This document shows positions 59,533-64,000 of a stretch of 64,000 bases of DNA, one piece after another. The stretch covers positions 1,426,001 through 1,490,000 of the forward strand of contig NC_015761.1 of the NCBI RefSeq assembly GCF_000252995.1, given 5' to 3'. The stretch comes from Salmonella bongori NCTC 12419 (GTDB taxonomy: Bacteria; Pseudomonadota; Gammaproteobacteria; Enterobacterales; Enterobacteriaceae). Below the pieces are notes generated by a model. The model ran no database searches. It worked only from the letters and a program-made list of their open reading frames with translations, and was not told where the DNA came from. A program made the position numbers and the translations under genes. How positions within the stretch are numbered: position 1 is the first letter of the stretch; each line of letters starts with the position of its first letter.

Positions 59533-60420
59533 TTATTCAACAATGTTTACAGCGACACAAGGATCAATAACCTGCAATTGTCGCGACCACTGTGAAACCG
59601 GAAGGACGGCCAGCTCGCGAGCAATGACCCCTTCAGGCTGGGCATGACGAGTGGTCGGGGAGATAATACGGTAATCAAGGATATGGCCGGACGTCGTCAG
59701 TCTGGCCTGATGCACTAACCATCCTCGCGCAGTTTCCACTACCGCTATTTTCCACTCGCCATCATCAAAACGATTCCAGCGCAAGGTGGGAAGGGCGCTC
59801 AAACTTCGGGCGAGCGTAATGCAGCGGGCCAGCAGACGTAGCGCGGTCGTTTTTCCGCTGAGACAGCACGTTGATAGTCGAGGATATTCGATGGCTAAAG
59901 GCGATACATCCACTGGGCCTGGGGTGAGTAATGTGTGGTCCGGGGACGACGCCATTGGTAGCATAGGTGTTATGGTGGTCTGTAATGCCGTCAGCCAGCG
60001 GGCGGCGTCAGTGCGTGCTCGCAAAAACCAGGCTTCCCAGCCTGGTACGCCAGCGGCAAGCCAGGCTTGAGGCTCATCGTTAAAAAAGAGCTTGTCCGCC
60101 AGCAGCGATAAGTCTCCGTGACGTAACAGTGTCCATTCTTCAGCCGTTGCCTGTCGGTGACTAAACTGGGGGAGCCAGTCGGTCAATGCGCGGCGGAGTG
60201 TTTCTCGCGCCAGTTCTTGTTGTGCGGCCTGCATATCTGGCGCTTCTTCAGGAAACAACAGTAAAGACGCCGCCGCACTGTGCGCCTGAGCGCACAGTGT
60301 AAATAAACGTGATATGAGCGTTTTGGCATGTAACGGCGCTGCGCCCTGTAACAAACGACCTATCGGTGGCTCCTGCCAGACAATCCGTAGCGGGTGGGGA
60401 TAGAGAGTCAATCTTTGCAC
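59533..60420 (-). CDS. hydH: HydH, HupK-like hydrogenase accessory protein
   Basis: Protein of 295 aa related to HupK/HoxV, which resembles a degenerate hydrogenase large subunit. It keeps remnants of both ligand motifs: RLFTLCAQAHS near the N-terminus (large subunits have RxCGxCxxxH) and a C-terminal IDPCVAVNIVE (large subunits have DPCxxC). In each motif one metal-ligand Cys is missing, so it cannot bind the Ni-Fe centre as an enzyme. It may be a scaffold for assembling the Fe(CN)2CO unit. It overlaps hydG by 13 bases. Confidence 0.82.
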   Translation of the reverse strand: MQRLTLYPHPLRIVWQEPPIGRLLQGAAPLHAKTLISRLFTLCAQAHSAAASLLLFPEEAPDMQAAQQELARETLRRALTDWLPQFSHRQATAEEWTLLRHGDLSLLADKLFFNDEPQAWLAAGVPGWEAWFLRARTDAARWLTALQTTITPMLPMASSPDHTLLTPGPVDVSPLAIEYPRLSTCCLSGKTTALRLLARCITLARSLSALPTLRWNRFDDGEWKIAVVETARGWLVHQARLTTSGHILDYRIISPTTRHAQPEGVIARELAVLPVSQWSRQLQVIDPCVAVNIVE

Positions 60421-61469
60421 GTCTCATTATCCTCATCGATCACCATAAATCCGGATTTACTGGTTTCGCAAACCGGACAGCACCAGTAATCCGGTAACTG
60501 ACTGAAGGGCACCCCGGGCGGAATTTGCCAGACGTCATCGCCCTGTGCCGGATCGTAAACCCACCAACATACTTTGCACTCCATACGCACCATTGGTTCA
60601 TTTTCCGTAACCGGATACTCTTTTAACCATTGCAACGTATTTTTCAGGCCTGCACAGGCATCTTCAATATCGTCTATACCTGCAACGGCGATATCAGGGA
60701 TATCTGCTATCTCAATCATATCTTGTAATAAGGTATTCATATCATTGAAATAATTGACCCGCCATACGCCTGGAAAATGAGAACTTACAATCCGGCACTT
60801 ACCATACCCGCGAGAAAAAATAGCGCTGCAACCTTCGCCTAAAAAACGATTCAGATACTCGCGATCGGCATCATTAACAGGCAGTAGCGTTAAGTTAATG
60901 ATGTGCGGTTCTTTTACTGATGCTTTCACGCGCTCAGCGATTTCATGCGCAATAAAGGCGCCATTCATCAATCCCGCCGGTTGCGGCGGCAGTTCGGGTG
61001 TCTTCGGCGGTTGCGGATACGTACGCCAGATGCTCTCTGGGATCGGGCCAATGATAATTTCATCGGCAATCTGCTGCTGAGTGGCGCTATATTCGCGTAT
61101 GCGCCAGACCCCCGTAAAAACCGTTTCCTGAATACGTTGTTCTTTTCCATCAGGTAGCAGCACCCGGGCGGATATTTCACCTTCACCAAGCAGTTGATCC
61201 AACAAACCGCTATTCTGCTGCTCAGAAGTATTCAATTGATAAGTCAGGGGAAATGAACATGCTTCTACCGGGCTATCCATGCCGCTAATAAGCGTGGTGA
61301 GGACCTGTCTGGCGACATTGAGTTCAGCCGGCAGGGCCTGATCCGGTAGTACAGGCGTTAACGGGAGATTGATGCCGGCGGGGATGGGAAGAAAATTAAA
61401 GTCTTCCTCTTCGGGCTGCGAGCCCGGTCCGGTAATATTAACGACTGGAATAGTTCTGGAATGATTCAC
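60408..61469 (-). CDS. hydG: HydG, HupH/HyaF-type protein fused to rubredoxin
   Basis: Two-domain accessory protein, 353 aa. The first about 290 residues match the HupH/HyaF family (repeated NFNDM/EIADIPDIAVAGIDDI-type segments and ISMWR-like VWRVNYFNDMNTLLQDMIEI). The C-terminus is a rubredoxin domain with Cys298-x2-Cys301 and Cys331-Pro-x-Cys334 (YWCCPVC), and typical WWVYDPAQGD. In other hydrogenase operons these are separate proteins (HupH and HupI). The fusion is known for the Salmonella hyd operon and is thought to help protect or mature the small subunit in air. Confidence 0.88.
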   Translation of the reverse strand: MNHSRTIPVVNITGPGSQPEEEDFNFLPIPAGINLPLTPVLPDQALPAELNVARQVLTTLISGMDSPVEACSFPLTYQLNTSEQQNSGLLDQLLGEGEISARVLLPDGKEQRIQETVFTGVWRIREYSATQQQIADEIIIGPIPESIWRTYPQPPKTPELPPQPAGLMNGAFIAHEIAERVKASVKEPHIINLTLLPVNDADREYLNRFLGEGCSAIFSRGYGKCRIVSSHFPGVWRVNYFNDMNTLLQDMIEIADIPDIAVAGIDDIEDACAGLKNTLQWLKEYPVTENEPMVRMECKVCWWVYDPAQGDDVWQIPPGVPFSQLPDYWCCPVCETSKSGFMVIDEDNETCKD

Positions 61470-61486
61470 GTGTGTTACCTTTCATT

Positions 61487-61897
61487 CTATTGCGTAATAA
61501 CGGGAATATCCTGACGGTAGCCCGGCGTGGTCAGCAATGCAGCCACTCGCTCCGAGTACTCCTGCCAGCTATATAACCCTGCCAGACTGCCGACAAAACG
61601 GTGCTGGCGAAAGAAAAGCAGCGCCGGATATTTCAGAATGCGATACTCCCTGGCGATCAACTCACTCTGTTCGATATCCGCAAATGCCGCGGTATACGAT
61701 GTCGTCGGAAATTGTTTGAGGATCTCCGGTATAATGACCCAACTGTCTGCAACCTCCGGGTGTTTGTTTGGGTCGCTTTGCAACAACACCACCAGAGTAG
61801 GATGCGCGTTAATGAGCGATGGGAGCGTTTGCGCATCGGTAATCAGAAAGCCTTTGTCCGCCAGCGGACAGACAGGATTTTTAGATAGGATAGTCAT
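61487..61897 (-). CDS. hydF: HydF, HyaE/HupG-type hydrogenase chaperone
   Basis: Protein of 136 aa with a thioredoxin-like fold but no CxxC pair. Segments TLVVLLQSDPNKHPEVADSW and AREYRILKYPALLFFRQHRF are typical of HyaE/HupG. These bind the small subunit's Tat signal region. It overlaps hydE by 4 bases (ATGA) and is 17 bases from hydG. Confidence 0.85.
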   Translation of the reverse strand: MTILSKNPVCPLADKGFLITDAQTLPSLINAHPTLVVLLQSDPNKHPEVADSWVIIPEILKQFPTTSYTAAFADIEQSELIAREYRILKYPALLFFRQHRFVGSLAGLYSWQEYSERVAALLTTPGYRQDIPVITQ

Positions 61898-62193
61898 TTC
61901 TTCAAATGCTCCGGTAATTCGGGAGTACGAGATAATAAATCGGCAAAACCGGCCAGGGGATCGCTTTGGGTGAACATCGCCTGTTCCAGTGAATCCAGTG
62001 CTGCCAGCACCTCAACAGCTTCCGCTTCATCCATTTCCCGTCGCGCCGCGCCGCCAAATGTCAACAGCCATGCGCCCTTTACTGGAGGAGCAACAAGCCG
62101 GATATCAACGTCAATAAGTTCTCCATGTCGATCGCGGCATTTGGCGAACCATTGACCTGGGGAAACAACCTGAACAGGAACGCCAATACACAT
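61894..62193 (-). CDS. hydE: HydE, HypC/HupF-type hydrogenase chaperone
   Basis: Protein of 99 aa, starting MCIGVPVQV; Cys2 is the conserved iron-carrying residue of HypC proteins. It delivers Fe(CN)2CO to the large subunit precursor. The C-terminal extension beyond the HypC core, DPLAGFADLLSRTPELPEHL, is like HupF. I chose the ATG at 62191-62193, since Cys2 must follow Met1; a start at 62238 would bury it. Start overlaps the hydD stop by one base. Confidence 0.93.
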   Translation of the reverse strand: MCIGVPVQVVSPGQWFAKCRDRHGELIDVDIRLVAPPVKGAWLLTFGGAARREMDEAEAVEVLAALDSLEQAMFTQSDPLAGFADLLSRTPELPEHLKK

Positions 62194-62801
62194 TATGATT
62201 TCTCTCTCTGTAGCACCCGAATGTCGCCGACCCGGCAAGCGCTTTGCGCATCTGGCCGTTCATCTTCATAACGTTCCATACACAAACTGTCATGATTGAG
62301 TCTTTCACCAGGCAAGGCCGTGAAAGAGGAGGTGATGCCCCATTGGGTCAACACTTCCTGTGCGAGTTGGACTGCGGGCATTAATTGCGCTTTTACCTGC
62401 GGCGTAAGGCTTCCGCCATAATCATCCAGACATTCTGGCTGTACGCCGATCAGTACGATCTCCGCTAATTGGCAGCCGGTTAATTGCAGCAACGCCAGCA
62501 CTTCAGAAAAACCGGTCTGGTGCAAACTGAGCTTTTTCGCCGTCAGATAGGCGGGAACCTGCTCATCACGAAAAATCGCCAGCGAGCCTGGCGCCATACC
62601 AAAATCGATAGCATCCATGATTAACAGTTTTTCGGTCTGTTGTAGCCAGGGAAGCAGTGCCAGCCCCTGCGTACCGCCATCAATAACGGCAACTTTCTCG
62701 TTATCGGCATACTGTTCAAACAGCTTTTCCGCCGCTCTGACGCCGAACCCTTCATCTGCCCAAAGCAGGTTGCCAAGCCCTAATATTGTGATTTCTGCCA
62801 T
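62193..62801 (-). CDS. hydD: HydD, hydrogenase maturation endopeptidase
   Basis: Nickel-dependent C-terminal endopeptidase (HyaD/HupD family), 202 aa. Ligand motifs: GLGNLLWADEGFG (Asp/Glu ligand), IDGGTQGLALLPWL with MDAIDFG (Asp), and His in LSLHQTGFSEVL. It cuts HydB after the His of DPCxxCxxH once Ni is loaded. I chose the ATG at 62799-62801 (MAEITILG); longer frames have no family similarity. Confidence 0.93.
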   Translation of the reverse strand: MAEITILGLGNLLWADEGFGVRAAEKLFEQYADNEKVAVIDGGTQGLALLPWLQQTEKLLIMDAIDFGMAPGSLAIFRDEQVPAYLTAKKLSLHQTGFSEVLALLQLTGCQLAEIVLIGVQPECLDDYGGSLTPQVKAQLMPAVQLAQEVLTQWGITSSFTALPGERLNHDSLCMERYEDERPDAQSACRVGDIRVLQREKS

Positions 62802-62806
62802 TGTTA

Positions 62807-63481
62807 TCACCTGAACCAGCGCCAGCCGCTTATCATGACGGAAATCACGCTTTGTCGGCTCATAATGTCTTCGCGGATAGCGGTATAGACATGCGCAATG
62901 ACAAAAGCGATGATGAACCACATGCCCAGCCGGTGCCAGAAATGCAGCGCGAGGCTATCGTTGCCAGTCAGGCGAATCATCCAGCCAAACCATTGATATG
63001 CCCAACTGTCTGTTCCAAGCCCTTCGCCATAGAGGGCAAAGCCGCTACACACCATCAGTACGGACATCCAGAAATAGAACATTACCGCCAGGCCCGCTAC
63101 CGGATTATGTCCATAGTAACGATGGGCCTCTTTTTCGAGGAAAAAATACCAGCGGATTTCGCTGATAACGCCTTTGCGCCAGGTGCGGCGCCAGAACGGA
63201 ACCAGAAACATCTCCCTGGCGTACTCATTGCCGACACATGCCCAGTAGATACGAAACAGTAGAGCGACAGTAAAAATATACGCCGTGGTAAAATGGATCA
63301 GTCGTATCCAGCCCATCCAAAACATAAAGGTCGCTTCACCTTGAATCGATGGCAGGGGGTGGCCAATGAAATATCCTGTAACAGCCAGGATGACAATGGA
63401 TAACGCCGTGATCCAGTGCCATAAACGTACCGGTGCTTCATAGATATAGTACCCCTGGCTGGTTATTTCTTTGCGATGCAT
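62807..63481 (-). CDS. hydC: HydC, cytochrome b subunit of hydrogenase-5
   Basis: Membrane anchor of 224 aa with four helices that carry two b hemes and pass electrons from the hydrogenase to quinone. Heme ligands are expected among YEAPVRLWHWITAL, LIHFTTAYIFTVAL, and FWHRLGMWFIIAFVIAHVYT. It resembles HyaC. Start ATG at 63479-63481 behind GGAGGTTTCA; a start at 63625 would overlap hydB. Confidence 0.93.
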   Translation of the reverse strand: MHRKEITSQGYYIYEAPVRLWHWITALSIVILAVTGYFIGHPLPSIQGEATFMFWMGWIRLIHFTTAYIFTVALLFRIYWACVGNEYAREMFLVPFWRRTWRKGVISEIRWYFFLEKEAHRYYGHNPVAGLAVMFYFWMSVLMVCSGFALYGEGLGTDSWAYQWFGWMIRLTGNDSLALHFWHRLGMWFIIAFVIAHVYTAIREDIMSRQSVISVMISGWRWFR

Positions 63482-63500
63482 TGAAACCTCCGAATCGTCA

Positions 63501-64000
63501 TTACCGTACCTGCACCCTGACCAGCTCTCCGCCATGATTATCAATAACATGGGTGGAACAGGCCAGGCAGGGATCGAAGCTGTGCAATGTACGTAAAATC
63601 TCCAGTGGCTGATCGGGAACGGCAAGTTTCGTGCCCATTAACGCCGCTTCGTACGCGCCAATTTGACCTTTATCGTCACGTGGTCCGGCATTCCAGGTCG
63701 TTGGTACCACACACTGATAACTGTCGATTTTCTGATTTTCAATTTTTATCCAGTGCCCCAGTGCGCCGCGTGGCGCTTCGCTGAAGCCAACGCCTTTCGC
63801 TGATGTCGGCCAGGTATCAGGCTCCCAGAGCGTAACGTTTGCCGTCGCGGTATCACCGGCCTTGAGGTTGCGCATCAGGCGATCGAAGAAATATTGCAGC
63901 GTATTGCCAGCCCACACGGATTCCAGCGCACGTGCGGCAGTACGTCCTAATGTAGAAAAGAGAGCCTCTTTAGGCAGTTTTAATACACTAAGTAGTTGAT
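63501..64000 (-). CDS. hydB: HydB, large catalytic subunit of hydrogenase-5 (C-terminal part only)
   Basis: C-terminal 165 or so residues of the [NiFe] large subunit; the rest and the start lie beyond base 64000. The Ni-Fe ligand motif is DPCLACSTH, followed by the 15-residue tail (VIDNHGGELVRVQVR) that HydD removes after the His. Hyd-5 is an oxygen-tolerant H2 uptake enzyme expressed in air in Salmonella. 19 bases separate it from hydC. The last codon at the window edge is incomplete. Confidence 0.95.
   Translation of the reverse strand, partial: QLLSVLKLPKEALFSTLGRTAARALESVWAGNTLQYFFDRLMRNLKAGDTATANVTLWEPDTWPTSAKGVGFSEAPRGALGHWIKIENQKIDSYQCVVPTTWNAGPRDDKGQIGAYEAALMGTKLAVPDQPLEILRTLHSFDPCLACSTHVIDNHGGELVRVQVR

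Overview
The window is chromosomal DNA of an enteric gammaproteobacterium. Gene content and order point to Salmonella enterica: the porin gene next to rstA, the osmU osmoprotectant transporter, intact rspAB-ydfJ-ydfI, mgtS/mgrR, marRAB, and the hydrogenase-5 (hyd) operon at the right edge. The backbone is collinear with E. coli, but folM, dgcZ (ydeH) and yneF (dgcF) are absent, rstB does not follow rstA, and no Qin-type prophage splits ydfJ. I cannot fix the serovar. Symbols rest on my memory of E. coli and Salmonella proteins; no database search was possible.

Left third (1-22 kb): ompN-like porin (cut by the window edge), rstA with a PhoP-type box, ydgC, ydgI, ydgH, pntAB transhydrogenase, tqsA, an mdtU-type upstream ORF before mdtJI, ydgD, ydgU, asr with an RstA-type box, ynfM/ynfL, mlc with a probable autoregulatory site, ynfK (bioD2), clcB and osmYXWV.

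Middle (22-43 kb): an anaerobic respiratory operon of the DMSO/selenate reductase family (ynfE, ynfF, ynfG, ynfH, dmsD), then ynfD, ynfC, ynfB-speG and ynfA. Next comes a hexuronate/aldonate cluster (rspA, rspB, ydfJ, ydfI, with rspR) that reads as a route from L-gulonate to 2-keto-3-deoxygluconate. ydfZ, ydfG, dcp, a yciG-like gene and ydeJ follow.

Right third (43-64 kb): ydeI, the PhoP-type sRNA mgrR and small membrane protein mgtS, ydeE, eamA, marRAB with marO, marC, sotB, ptrR/sad/glsB/yneG, uxaB, yneE, a secreted NTF2-like protein, a second OmpC-like porin, and most of hydrogenase-5 (hydI to hydB, with hydB cut by the window edge).

The genes connect in several ways. A PhoP to RstA to asr cascade is readable from sites in the window. 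mgrR and mgtS add two more PhoP-type promoters. Two anaerobic modules (ynfEFGH-dmsD and hyd) need Tat export or metal-cofactor assembly. No insertion sequence, CRISPR array, prophage, rRNA or tRNA gene was seen. I found no clearly undescribed multi-gene system; the less expected items are small ORFs, leader hairpins, palindromes and two possible gene fragments listed in the findings.
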